A DNA stretch of 64,000 nucleotides, from assembly GCA_013327885.1 (NCBI GenBank), contig JABUMY010000020.1, positions 57,503 through 121,502 on the forward strand, given 5' to 3'. A program made the position numbers and the translations under genes. Positions 26,298 through 34,813 of the stretch are shown here, in pieces. The notes under the pieces were generated by a model. That model had not been told where the DNA came from, searched no databases, and worked only from the letters and a program-made list of their open reading frames with translations. The stretch comes from Flavisolibacter longurius (GTDB taxonomy: Bacteria > Bacteroidota > Bacteroidia > Chitinophagales > Chitinophagaceae). Positions within the stretch are counted from its first letter, which is position 1. Each line of letters starts with the position of its first letter.

Positions 26298-27491
26298 TTA
26301 ATCAAGGATCTTTTCAATAAACTCACCCGTTGTTTTGTTTTTCAGGATGAGTTTTTTGGTGCCGTAATGGGTCATTTCTTCTTTTACAAAGTAGTGGTCG
26401 GCATCGTATTCTGTCAGGTGGCTGTCTTTGCTAACGCCGGTACGGCCACGCCAGATGTCGAGCTGCACCGGTTCCCACAGCTTGCTCTTAGATGAACGGT
26501 AAGCCGCATCCAGCACGGCGTTCACTACGTAACCGTCGTAAAAGGTTTCTTTCGGTTGTTCTCCTTTTTCAAAAGCACTGAACATATCCATGAACATATG
26601 GTTATAACCCAGTTCGTTCAGCTCATCACCAACCGGGAACAGCCAGCCGCTGTCGCTTTCGGCTTTTTCGGCAATGTAGTCGCCGCCTTTCCCGGTGGTG
26701 AACATTTCAAAACCGGTACGCAAAAACGAGTTGATCCAGATGGTGCCTTCGGTGCCCATCACTTCGTCCCGAAGGTCAAGGCCACCACGGAAGGTCCAAC
26801 TCACCTCGAACTGGCCAATGGCGCCGTTCTCGTATTTTACCAGGCCAATGGCGTGGTCTTCGGCCTCGATGGGTTTCACCTGCGTATCGGCCCAGCACAT
26901 GACTTCCACCGGCTTAATGTCTTTGCCGATATAGCTGCGGGAGATCTCCACGCAGTGGCAGCCCAGGTCAAGGATACAACCGCCGCCGGCCTGCTCCAGG
27001 TCCCAGAACCAGTTGCTGTGGGGGCCAGGGTGGGTTTCCCTTGACTTGGCCCAAAGAATGCGGCCCAGCGCACCGTTGCGTACACTTTCTTCGGCCTTAA
27101 TAAACTTAGGTGTATACACCAGGTCCTCGAGGTAACCATGGAAAATGCCGGCGCTTTCTACGGCTTCCAGCATGCGTTTGGCTTCAGCAGCGTTGCGGCC
27201 AAGGGGCTTGGTGGTAATAACGGCTTTTTTGTGTTTGCAGCACAGGAGCACGGCTTCTTCGTGCAGGTTATTGGGAAGCGCAATGCATACCATTTGCACA
27301 TCGGGGTGAGCAATCGATTCTTCCATGTTGGTGGTGTGGTGCGGCACACCGTAATCATCGGCAAATTTTTTGGCGGATTCTTCACGGCGGGACTGTATGC
27401 TGACAATCCTGTCACCACTGCGGTTTCCGTGGATCGAGTCGGCATAAAAGCGTCCAATAAAGCCTGAGCCGAGCATGGCAAGCGTAATCAT
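26298..27491 (-). CDS. Gfo/Idh/MocA family oxidoreductase
   Basis: This 397-residue cytosolic protein has Rossmann motif MLGSGFIGRFYADS. The usual EKP catalytic motif is replaced by TKP, with Lys95 kept (VITTKPLGRNAAEAKRML). The substrate domain contains GGGCILDLGCHCVEISRSYIG and a long C-terminal extension past about residue 340. It is divergent from the TIM-barrel gene at 27685, a common pairing in sugar or inositol catabolism. The substrate is unknown; 1,5-anhydro- or 3-keto-sugar dehydrogenase activities occur in the family. Confidence 0.9.
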   Translation of the reverse strand: MITLAMLGSGFIGRFYADSIHGNRSGDRIVSIQSRREESAKKFADDYGVPHHTTNMEESIAHPDVQMVCIALPNNLHEEAVLLCCKHKKAVITTKPLGRNAAEAKRMLEAVESAGIFHGYLEDLVYTPKFIKAEESVRNGALGRILWAKSRETHPGPHSNWFWDLEQAGGGCILDLGCHCVEISRSYIGKDIKPVEVMCWADTQVKPIEAEDHAIGLVKYENGAIGQFEVSWTFRGGLDLRDEVMGTEGTIWINSFLRTGFEMFTTGKGGDYIAEKAESDSGWLFPVGDELNELGYNHMFMDMFSAFEKGEQPKETFYDGYVVNAVLDAAYRSSKSKLWEPVQLDIWRGRTGVSKDSHLTEYDADHYFVKEEMTHYGTKKLILKNKTTGEFIEKILD

Positions 27492-27684
27492 ATTGTAAAA
27501 TTGGTTTTAGGTAACAAACTTGGTTGTCTTATCGGGCAGCTAGAAAGTTCAAGATTACAACGAAGTTATTGCTGACGAACAAAGAAGAAAAGATTTCTTT
27601 CCCCAGTGAGTGATTTTGTGCCGGCAACGAATTGATGTTGACAGAAAAAACTATCTTGTGACAACGAACGGTAAAACTTGTTAT

Positions 27685-28602
27685 ATGAACAAATCCCGCA
27701 GAACATTTTTGAAACAAACGTCAATGGCGCTGGTAGGCGCAACCCTGGCTTCACCCTCCTTGCTGGCAGCCCCAAAGAAAAACCAGCTCACCGGTGTACA
27801 ACTGTATTCGGTACGTGACGATATGCGCAAAGACCCGCTGGGAACGCTGAAGGCTCTTGCGGAAATGGGATACAAGCACCTGGAGCATGCCAACTATGTT
27901 GACCGCAAATTTTACGGCCATAGCGCCAAAGATTTCAGAAAAGTGCTGGACGACATGGGCATGAAAATGCCAAGCGGTCATACGGTGATGCACAGCCGCC
28001 ATTGGGATGCCGGTACAAAGCAATTGAACGATGTATGGAAATACACGGTGGAAGATGCCGCCGTACTGGGACAACAGTATGTGATCAGTCCTTCGATGGA
28101 AGAAAAGCAGCGCCGGAATTACGACGAGCTGATGGTACTGCTGGAGATGTTCAACAAAAGCGGAGAGTTGTGCAAAAAGCACGGGATGCGGTTTGGCTAC
28201 CACAACCACGAGTTTGAGTTCAGCGAGAAACTGAATGGCCAAACGCTTTACGACATCATTATGAAAAATACAGATCCAGCCCTGGTGATTCACCAGTTGG
28301 ATATTGGCAATATGTACAACGCCAACGCCAAAGCTGCCGATGTGATCAAAGCTTATCCCGGTCGTTTTGTTTCCATGCATGTGAAGGACGAGATAAAGGC
28401 CAGCGGTGATGGCCGCCACCAATACGAAAGCACCTTGCTGGGCAAAGGCGTTATCAATGTAAAAGAAGTGCTGGACCTGGGTAAGAAAATGGGTGGCACG
28501 GAACATTACATCATCGAGCAGGAGTCGTACCAGGGACAAAAGCCCCTAGACGCCATGCGGGACAATATTGCCATTATGAAAAAATGGGGCTATTGGGGGT
28601 GA
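27685..28602 (+). CDS. Exported sugar phosphate isomerase/epimerase-like TIM barrel
   Basis: The ATG at 27685 gives 305 residues. The twin-Arg-like leader is MNKSRRTFLKQTSMALVGATLASPSLLAA, so Tat export is likely. The body has the xylose-isomerase-like TIM-barrel pattern (GVQLYSVRDDMRKDPLGTLKALAEMGYKHLEHA, FGYHNHEFEF, HQLDIGNMYNA, SMHVKDE, YIIEQESYQGQ). His, Glu and Asp at the metal sites are kept. Such proteins occur next to Gfo/Idh/MocA enzymes and DUF1080 proteins. A frame extending 75 bp upstream lacks a good start. Confidence 0.88.
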   Translation: MNKSRRTFLKQTSMALVGATLASPSLLAAPKKNQLTGVQLYSVRDDMRKDPLGTLKALAEMGYKHLEHANYVDRKFYGHSAKDFRKVLDDMGMKMPSGHTVMHSRHWDAGTKQLNDVWKYTVEDAAVLGQQYVISPSMEEKQRRNYDELMVLLEMFNKSGELCKKHGMRFGYHNHEFEFSEKLNGQTLYDIIMKNTDPALVIHQLDIGNMYNANAKAADVIKAYPGRFVSMHVKDEIKASGDGRHQYESTLLGKGVINVKEVLDLGKKMGGTEHYIIEQESYQGQKPLDAMRDNIAIMKKWGYWG

Positions 28603-28690
28603 GACGGGAGACGTTAAACGGGAGACGAGAAACGTAAAATGTGAATCGAAAAACGTGGGATGGCAGACGTGAAATAAGAAACGTAAAACA
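28601..28690 (+). repeat. Heptad-phased degenerate array, tail RACG
   Basis: About fourteen 7-nt units run from the TGA stop, which forms part of the first unit TGAGACG. Others are GGAGACG, TTAAACG and AGAAACG. Phase is kept over the whole tract although bases vary. Confidence 0.82.
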
Positions 28691-29162
28691 GTTAAACTAT
28701 CATTTGCCCGTAGCCTGTTGATTGGTTGCGGGCAGTTTGTTTCTAGGAGGGAAATCGTATTTGGGTTTTCAACCGGCTGCTTGTCTGCTTAGTAACTCGT
28801 TTTTGAAAGCCCGGGAATGTTCTGGATGCTTTATGCTAGAATTATTAATGCCTTCTAACGAATGTTATGTGAAGTTCTTTCTGCCTTTCAATTTCCCCAA
28901 CGCTTTAGCGCAGTGATGCGCTAGGATACAATGGGAGAATCTGGCGATTTTTCCAACCCCGCGCTAAGGCAGCGGGGCAACAGTGGGAGATGTTTCACTA
29001 TAAGCTTAACTACACTTTTGACAGACAAACGCTTTCTCAACACTTGCGTTTCTCAACTTTTTATGTGGAGTAAAATTATTTTTCGATTGTAAAAACAATT
29101 ACAACAGTCAACTACTCAACCACCCAATAATCAATAACTAATAATCAATAACCAGTCTCTCA
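28603..29162. other. Non-coding interval between convergent genes
   Basis: This 560-bp space holds a heptad array at each end and a deleted palindromic element in the middle. The short ORF at 28722 has no support. No classical terminator is seen. Confidence 0.65.
28893..28985. repeat. Internally deleted copy of the 140-bp palindromic element
   Basis: The right arm (CCCCGCGCTAAGGCAGCGG then GGCAAC) matches the right arm at 9982-10008. The left part has CGCTTTAGCG and GCGCTAG. The central GGCTTTAGCC palindrome is missing, giving about 93 bp. Confidence 0.65.
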
Positions 29163-29165
29163 TTA
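29090..29165 (-). repeat. Heptad-phased array, GGTTATT family
   Basis: Read on the minus strand it begins at the dehydrogenase stop codon, with units such as GGTTATT, GATTATT and AGTTATT before drifting. It is the same unit family as the perfect array at 16300-16378. Confidence 0.7.
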
Positions 29166-30605
29166 TCCACCAATCCCGCCAAAACACAAATATTTCATCT
29201 CCATAAAATACTCCATTCCATACTTCGAACCTTCGCGGCCAAAGCCCGATTCTTTGATGCCGCCAAACGGCGCCAGTTCTGTTGAGATGAGGCCTTCATT
29301 GATGCCCACCATGCCATATTCCAACGCTTCGGCCACCCGCCAGCAGCGGCCCACATCACGACTGTAGAAATACGCCGCCAGGCCATATACGGTGTCATTC
29401 GCCATTTGTATGGCTTCTTCTTCGGTCGCAAACCGGAATACCGGCGCAACCGGTCCAAACACTTCTTCTTTAGCAATGATCATCGAAGGCGACGCTTCCG
29501 CCAGCACTGTCGGCTGAAAAAACAAGCCTTGCAGCGATTTGCCACCAGTGGTAATGCGGGCACCTTTGGCTACTGCATCTGCGATGTGTTCTTTTACTTT
29601 TTGTACGCCTTTTTCATTGATCAGCGGGCCAACCTGTACATCCTTATCCAGCACATCACCGGTCTTTAAACCCTTTACGGCACTGGTGAACTTTTCAACA
29701 AATTCATCGTACACACTGTCCTGCACCAGGATGCGGTTCACGCAAACACAGGTCTGCCCGTTATGCCGGTATTTTGATGCCAGCGCTCCTTTTACGGCGG
29801 CATCCATATCGGCATCGTCAAAGACAACAAACGGCGCATTGCCACCCAGTTCCAGCGAAAGCTTTTTCAGCGTGGGAGCACACTGGGCCATCAGGGTTTT
29901 GCCTACCGGCGTCGACCCCGTGAACGACAACTTCCGCACCTTGCTGTTCTCACAAAGCTCTTTCCCGATCTCGCTGCTTTGGCTGGAGGTAACAGTGTTG
30001 TATACACCGGGTGGGAAGCCTGCTTTTTCGGCAAGGGCCGCAAGGGCTAGTCCCGTTAACGGTGTTTCGGAAGGCGGCTTTATCACCACCGGGCAACCCG
30101 CTGCCAGTGCAGGACCCACTTTGCGGGTGATCATCGCCAGCGGGAAATTCCATGGTGTGATGGCCGCTGCCACGCCAACCGATTGTTTGACTACGACAAG
30201 ACGTTTGTCCGCCGCATGTGTTGGTATCACATCGCCATAAGTGCGTTTGGCTTCTTCGGCAAACCATTCCACAAAGGCAGCACCGTAAGCCACTTCTCCC
30301 AAACTTTCCGTGATCACTTTGCCTGATTCGATGGTCATGATGCGGGCCAGGCTTTCCTTGTTTTCTATAATTAAATCAAACCAGGTGCGCAGCAAGCCCG
30401 ATCGTTCCTTTGCTGTCAGGTCGCGGTATGCGGGCCAGGCGGCATCGGCAGCTTTAATGGCAGTGCGTACGTCTTCGCGGTCCATGTCCGGCACGTGGGT
30501 GATCACTTCACCGGTGGCGGGATTCGTCACTGCAAATGTTTTTCCGCTGGCAGCTTCGGTCCAGTTTCCGTTGCAATAGGCTTTTGATTGGATGAGGTCT
30601 TGCAT
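29163..30605 (-). CDS. gabD: NAD(P)-dependent succinate-semialdehyde dehydrogenase
   Basis: This 480-residue aldehyde dehydrogenase most resembles the GabD branch and oxidises succinate semialdehyde to succinate. Visible motifs are the cofactor site TPWNFPLAMITRKVGPALAAGCPVVIKPPSETPL, the general base Glu in LELGGNAPFVVF, the nucleophile Cys in NGQTCVCVNR and the C-terminal EEVFGPVAPVFRF. The length is that of GabD. The doubled Cys (TCVC) around the nucleophile fits GabD, in which the second Cys can form a redox disulfide. It is transcribed alone, divergent from the DUF1080 lipoprotein. Confidence 0.9.
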   Translation of the reverse strand: MQDLIQSKAYCNGNWTEAASGKTFAVTNPATGEVITHVPDMDREDVRTAIKAADAAWPAYRDLTAKERSGLLRTWFDLIIENKESLARIMTIESGKVITESLGEVAYGAAFVEWFAEEAKRTYGDVIPTHAADKRLVVVKQSVGVAAAITPWNFPLAMITRKVGPALAAGCPVVIKPPSETPLTGLALAALAEKAGFPPGVYNTVTSSQSSEIGKELCENSKVRKLSFTGSTPVGKTLMAQCAPTLKKLSLELGGNAPFVVFDDADMDAAVKGALASKYRHNGQTCVCVNRILVQDSVYDEFVEKFTSAVKGLKTGDVLDKDVQVGPLINEKGVQKVKEHIADAVAKGARITTGGKSLQGLFFQPTVLAEASPSMIIAKEEVFGPVAPVFRFATEEEAIQMANDTVYGLAAYFYSRDVGRCWRVAEALEYGMVGINEGLISTELAPFGGIKESGFGREGSKYGMEYFMEMKYLCFGGIGG

Positions 30606-30723
30606 CGTGGTTTTTTTGATTGATAATAATCAGGACGGGTAAAATTGCTGCATTTATCCTGCCAGCAAATTTCAGGACGGCTATCGAATGATTTTGTTCT
30701 AAATTGAAAAACAATTTTTACCC

Positions 30724-31362
30724 ATGCAGCAATACTTTCTTTTATCGCTCCTGGCCGTTTTTACCTTGGGTTGTTCGGTTAGTAAGTCCAGCCAGGATGA
30801 AAAGTGGATCCCACTTTTTGACGGCAAAACACTCAACAATTGGCGAGCCAGTGAGAACCCGGCTACCTTCTCTGTGCAGGATGGCAGTATCGTTGTGCAC
30901 GGCCCAAGGGCACACCTGTTTTATGAAGGGCCCGTTCAAAATCACCAGTTTAAAAACTTTGAGTTGCAGGTAAAGGTCATGACCACTCCTGGTTCCAATT
31001 CGGGAATCTTTATTCATACCGTCTACCAGGAGAAGGGCTGGCCTTCGAAAGGCTACGAAGTGCAGGTGAACAATTCGCAGTCGGACTGGCGGCGCACCGG
31101 CAGCCTGTATGGCGTGCAGGATGTAAAAGAAGTGTATGTAAAAGACAACGAATGGTATACTGAAACCATCCGCGTAGAGGGAAAGCGCATCACCGTAAAA
31201 ATAAATGACCGGACGGTAGTGGATTATACCGAACCGGAAGGCGTGGAAAAAGAAGAGGGGCGAGCCGAAAAGCGGTTAAGCAGCGGCACCATTGCCCTGC
31301 AGGGTCACGACCCGGACAGCAAAGTTTATTACAAGGAAGTTTTGATGCGGGTACTGCCGTAA
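30724..31362 (+). CDS. DUF1080 / 3-keto-disaccharide hydrolase family lipoprotein
   Basis: This 212-residue protein has lipobox Cys17 (LAVFTLGCSVS). The DUF1080 (PF06439) concanavalin-like domain includes WIPLFDGKTLNNWRA, FKNFELQVKVMTTPGSNSGIFIHT, GYEVQVNNS and TIALQGHDPDSKVYYKEVLMR. Members cleave or rearrange 3-keto glycosides in the periplasm. It lies near Gfo/Idh/MocA and TIM-barrel genes that would fit a 3-keto pathway. Activity is inferred from the family. Confidence 0.9.
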   Translation: MQQYFLLSLLAVFTLGCSVSKSSQDEKWIPLFDGKTLNNWRASENPATFSVQDGSIVVHGPRAHLFYEGPVQNHQFKNFELQVKVMTTPGSNSGIFIHTVYQEKGWPSKGYEVQVNNSQSDWRRTGSLYGVQDVKEVYVKDNEWYTETIRVEGKRITVKINDRTVVDYTEPEGVEKEEGRAEKRLSSGTIALQGHDPDSKVYYKEVLMRVLP

Positions 31363-31493
31363 AAAGAGGCGGGCAGATTGAGGAAGAAAAGCTTTTTCTT
31401 TTTTATGACGATAATTACCGGGCACCAATATGCGCTTTTTTGCGGCTGGTTATTTTCCGGTGATAACGATCGCAACATTTAAATATTCATTTT

Positions 31494-31526
31494 TTGTCGC
31501 GGCAACTATTTAAGTCTTTATCTTTC
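31494..31526 (+). promoter_or_regulatory. Candidate promoter of the MFS gene
   Basis: TTG at 31494-31496 is separated by 22 bp from TATCTTTC at 31519-31526, one base off the TAnnTTTG -7 consensus. It sits 68 bp before the ATG. Confidence 0.45.
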
Positions 31527-31593
31527 TGCGGCAAAACCATTTCAACAACAATCAACAGCAGCACATTCATCTAAAAACCTAACAGCTTGCATC

Positions 31594-32862
31594 ATGAAAT
31601 CCATTAACACAGCGCTTACGAACGGAAACATCAACAAAACAGCTTTGTTCAACGGAAGCTGCTTTGCCCTTATCACCACGGCCTTTACCTTTTCCATTCG
31701 TGCCGGCATTCTTCCCGAACTGGGAGAAAGTTTTGGCCTTACAGCAGAACAGCTTGGGTTCATTAATTCCATGTGGTTTTTAGGCTTTCCCATTTCCATG
31801 ATCCTGGGTGGTATCTTCTATCACACCATCGGTCCCAAGACGATTATGTCGGTGGCTTTTATCTGTCATACAGCCGGTATCCTGCTCACCATTTTTGCCG
31901 GTGGTTACAATACGCTGCTGCTTTCCACCCTGCTGATCGGTATCGGCAACGGTTGTACCGAAGCGGCTTGTAACCCCATGATCGCCGATATGTATTCGGG
32001 AGTAACGATGCAGAAAATGCTGGCCCGTTTTCACATGTGGTTTCCGGGTGGCATCCTGGTAGGATCGCTGATCTCGTTTGCCATGACAAAGATGGATATG
32101 AGCTGGCAGGCGCAGATGTGGGTCACCATGATCCCGACACTTATCTATGCGTTTTTGTTTTTTGGAAAAACTTTCCCGCGGACACAACTCGCAGAGGCTA
32201 CTTCTTTCAAGGAAAACCTAAAGGCGATGCTAAGTCCAGTTTTTATATTCCTGTTTTGCGCCATGGCGCTTACCGCCATTACCGAGTTCGGGCCCAGCCA
32301 GTGGGTGAGCATTGTGTTGGGTGCCAGCGGCGCCAACGCCATGCTGATCCTGGCGTTGACGAATGGCATTAGCGCAACGGGTCGTTTTTTTGCCGGTCCC
32401 GTGGTGGGCAAACTGGGACAAACCGGTGTGTTGTTGGGTGGTGCCATCCTGGCCACCATCGGTATTTATTTGTTTAGCATAGTCACCGGCCCGATGGCCT
32501 ATGTAGCCGCCATTGTGTATGCCCTGGGTATTTGTTATTTCTGGCCTGTGATGATCGGTTCTGTGGCCACAAGGGTGCCACGCAGCAGTGCCCTCGGTAT
32601 GTCCATTGTGGGTGGTGTAGGTATGTTCTCTACGTCAATTTTTCAGCCTATCATTGGTAACTGGATTGATACGGCAAGAGCCGATAACGCTGCGCAGGGA
32701 TTGACCGGAACGGCATTGGAACTGGCTACCGGGCAACAGTCGCTGGTGAAGATGATGGCCTTTCCCGCGATCCTGATCGTGGCCTTTGCCATTTTCTTTA
32801 TCTGGCAAAAAAATAAAAAGACCGCCGCCTCCGAAAGCGAAATGACCATGGCGGTGCATTAA
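31594..32862 (+). CDS. MFS transporter
   Basis: This 422-residue protein has 12 predicted membrane helices and MFS landmarks (GGIFYHTIGPKTIMSVAF between helices 2 and 3, GRFFAGPVVGKLGQTGVLLGG between 8 and 9). The GIGNGCTEAACNPMIADMY helix resembles the sugar/H+ symporter branch near FucP-like proteins. It likely moves a sugar or sugar acid across the inner membrane. A promoter candidate and terminator bracket it, so it is monocistronic. The neighbouring DUF1080 lipoprotein suggests a keto-sugar substrate, by inference. Confidence 0.9.
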   Translation: MKSINTALTNGNINKTALFNGSCFALITTAFTFSIRAGILPELGESFGLTAEQLGFINSMWFLGFPISMILGGIFYHTIGPKTIMSVAFICHTAGILLTIFAGGYNTLLLSTLLIGIGNGCTEAACNPMIADMYSGVTMQKMLARFHMWFPGGILVGSLISFAMTKMDMSWQAQMWVTMIPTLIYAFLFFGKTFPRTQLAEATSFKENLKAMLSPVFIFLFCAMALTAITEFGPSQWVSIVLGASGANAMLILALTNGISATGRFFAGPVVGKLGQTGVLLGGAILATIGIYLFSIVTGPMAYVAAIVYALGICYFWPVMIGSVATRVPRSSALGMSIVGGVGMFSTSIFQPIIGNWIDTARADNAAQGLTGTALELATGQQSLVKMMAFPAILIVAFAIFFIWQKNKKTAASESEMTMAVH

Positions 32863-32884
32863 TAGATTGACAGTTTCAGGCAAT

Positions 32885-32914
32885 AAAAATAGACACCCAG
32901 GCGGTGTCTTTTTT
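32885..32914 (+). terminator. Terminator of the MFS gene
   Basis: AGACACC pairs with GGTGTCT around a 5-nt loop and is followed by a T run, 30 bp after the stop. Confidence 0.87.
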
Positions 32915-33048
32915 GTTGGAAAGAATGAGTGGGTGGTTGTAAAGTATAGATGTTTGAGTGATTGCCAAAAGTTTCAGAACCGCGGTTTCCGGTACAGCCG
33001 CAGTCTTCCCTTTTTTGCCTCGTTCGGTTGCGATAGTTGTGCGAAACC

Positions 33049-33121
33049 GCTCCGAAGGAGCGCCGTGTTTATAGCAAACGAATAGCGGAATATGCAAGGG
33101 CTCTGAAGGAGCCCCGTGTTA
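33049..33121. repeat. Two-unit REP-like element, CTCCGAAGGAG type
   Basis: CTCCGAAGGAG at 33050 and CTCTGAAGGAG at 33101 are each followed by CCGTGTT. The pair repeats the arrangement at 16424-16497, including GTGTTTATAG after the first unit. Confidence 0.7.
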
Positions 33122-33188
33122 GCTGTTGGAACTGCACGCTGCCTTCTCGAATTTCCTTTTTTTCCAGTCGTTTTATTCTCCGTTGTTC

Positions 33189-33274
33189 GACCCCATCCGG
33201 GGTCGGGTTCGCTTATTGCATTGCCTACCCCGGGTTTCACCCGGGGCTATTGACAGGTGACCCCTTCGGGGTCA
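33189..33274. repeat. Three-hairpin cluster, GACCCC/GGGGTC type
   Basis: Hairpins occur at 33189-33204 (GACCCC with GGGGTC), 33226-33249 (TACCCCGGG with CCCGGGG) and 33258-33274 (TGACCCC with GGGGTCA). They are dispersed-repeat-like and non-coding. Confidence 0.65.
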
Positions 33275-33403
33275 ATGGCTGACAGGGCACACATAACGTT
33301 TTGCTCATACCACTATCCCGTTAACGGAACGACTATCTTTTTGTTGAAATAAATGTGGTTTACGTTACCACTTGCTTGTTACCCTATAAAAAAAACATCC
33401 TAC

Positions 33404-33442
33404 CCAAAAAAACATCCTGCTTTTTGGGCAGGATGCTTTTTT
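33404..33442 (-). terminator. Terminator of the minus-strand oxidoreductase operon
   Basis: GCATCCTGC-type arms (CATCCTGC and GCAGGATG) surround a 7-nt loop. On the minus strand a U run follows, 17 bp after the stop at 33460. A T run on the plus side may make it bidirectional. Confidence 0.85.
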
Positions 33443-33459
33443 ATCAGAATAATCTAGGA

Positions 33460-34791
33460 TCAAATAAACTTGGTAACTCCCGGAACAGCTACAGGATAAT
33501 ACCCGTCTGCATTGGGCACAACCGGCGGTGTGGCGTCAAATGCATACACGGCAGGCTGCAGGCTGATGCCGGAGTTCAGTGCTTTGTCCCACTGCACCAC
33601 CTGGCCGCTATAGGTTGCCATGCGGCCCAGGATCGATGTCATGGTGCTGTAAGCGCCGTTTTCTGCATCGGCAAATTTGTATTGCCCTTTGGCAATGGCC
33701 GCAAACAATTCATCGTGTTCGGCCTGGTAAGGGTTGTTCTCTGTTTTCCGGTCGAATTGATAAATGGTATTTCCCTTGCTGTCAACGATCTTGCCGGCAC
33801 CGCAATGGATTCTTCCCTTGGTACCTACCAGCAATTCATCCACGCGGCTCATGGTTTTGGGCTGGTGGCGGCACTGGCTGTTCATTATCGATCCATCGGC
33901 GTATTCAAACTCCACAAAATGGTGGTCAAAGATCTCGCCATGGTCTTTGCCCTTGCGTACTTCGCGACCGCCCATTCCCTGGGCTTTTACCGGGTAAGCG
34001 CCTTTGAACCAGTTCACCACGTCGATGTTGTGGATATGCTGCTCGGCAATATGATCGCCGCAAAGCCAGTTAAAGTAGTACCAGTTGCGCATCTGGTATT
34101 CCATTTCGGTTTGACCGGGCTGGCGCTTTTTCACCCACACGCCATCGTTGTTCCACCAGGCCTGGGCCGAAACGATCTCACCGATGCTGTCTTTGCGTTT
34201 GTATAATTCGCGGTAAGAATTCTGGTAATGACGCTGGAGGCCGACCACCACGTTCAGCTTTTTTTGCTTGGCGATCGCAGCGGCAGCCAGCACTTTTTGT
34301 ACCCCGGCAGGATCAGTAGCCACGGGTTTTTCCATAAAAATGTGCTTGCCCTGCTTAACCGCTTCTTCAAAATGAATAGGGCGGAAACCCGGAGGCGTTG
34401 CCAGGATCACCACATCGGCGTGCGGAATGGCCTTGCTGAAGGCATCAAAGCCGGAATAGCGACGCTCTTCCGGTACATCGATCTTAGCTTTTACATTGCC
34501 TTTGGCACCCCAGTCCGAAAGGTCTTCGGCGGTGAGGGTTTTGTAGCAATCGTCGAGCCGGTCACGAAAGGCATCGGCCATGGCCACCAGCTTTACATTT
34601 TGTTTGGTGAGCAGTGCCTGCATGGCAGCACCGGTACCGCGGCCACCGCAACCCACCAGGGCTACTTTGATAGCGTCATCGGCCCCCGAAAAAAAGTTGG
34701 CGTGTGAAAGGGTTGGCAGCACCAGCAGTCCGCCGGCAAGCACAGAGGTTTGTTTGACAAAATCTCTGCGGCTTTTGTTGTTATTTGTCAT
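33460..34791 (-). CDS. Tat-exported Gfo/Idh/MocA family oxidoreductase
   Basis: This 443-residue protein has leader MTNNNKSRRDFVKQTSVLAGGLLVLPTLSHA, a twin-Arg signal. The Rossmann motif is VALVGCGGRGTGAAMQAL and the catalytic motif EKPVATD. The substrate domain contains CGDHIAEQHIHNIDVVNWF. Exported members of this family carry tightly bound NAD(P) and include glycoside 3-dehydrogenases and glycosidases with an oxidative mechanism. It is the last gene of an operon with apbE and a SUMF1-like gene. The specific substrate is unknown. Confidence 0.92.
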   Translation of the reverse strand: MTNNNKSRRDFVKQTSVLAGGLLVLPTLSHANFFSGADDAIKVALVGCGGRGTGAAMQALLTKQNVKLVAMADAFRDRLDDCYKTLTAEDLSDWGAKGNVKAKIDVPEERRYSGFDAFSKAIPHADVVILATPPGFRPIHFEEAVKQGKHIFMEKPVATDPAGVQKVLAAAAIAKQKKLNVVVGLQRHYQNSYRELYKRKDSIGEIVSAQAWWNNDGVWVKKRQPGQTEMEYQMRNWYYFNWLCGDHIAEQHIHNIDVVNWFKGAYPVKAQGMGGREVRKGKDHGEIFDHHFVEFEYADGSIMNSQCRHQPKTMSRVDELLVGTKGRIHCGAGKIVDSKGNTIYQFDRKTENNPYQAEHDELFAAIAKGQYKFADAENGAYSTMTSILGRMATYSGQVVQWDKALNSGISLQPAVYAFDATPPVVPNADGYYPVAVPGVTKFI

Positions 34792-34813
34792 GATCGGCTG
34801 TTTTATGATTTGG

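Larger units (their letters stand above)
32863..33459. other. Non-coding interval packed with palindromes
   Basis: This 597-bp space between convergent genes contains two terminators, a two-unit REP element and a three-hairpin cluster. ORFs here are translations of these repeats. Confidence 0.65.
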
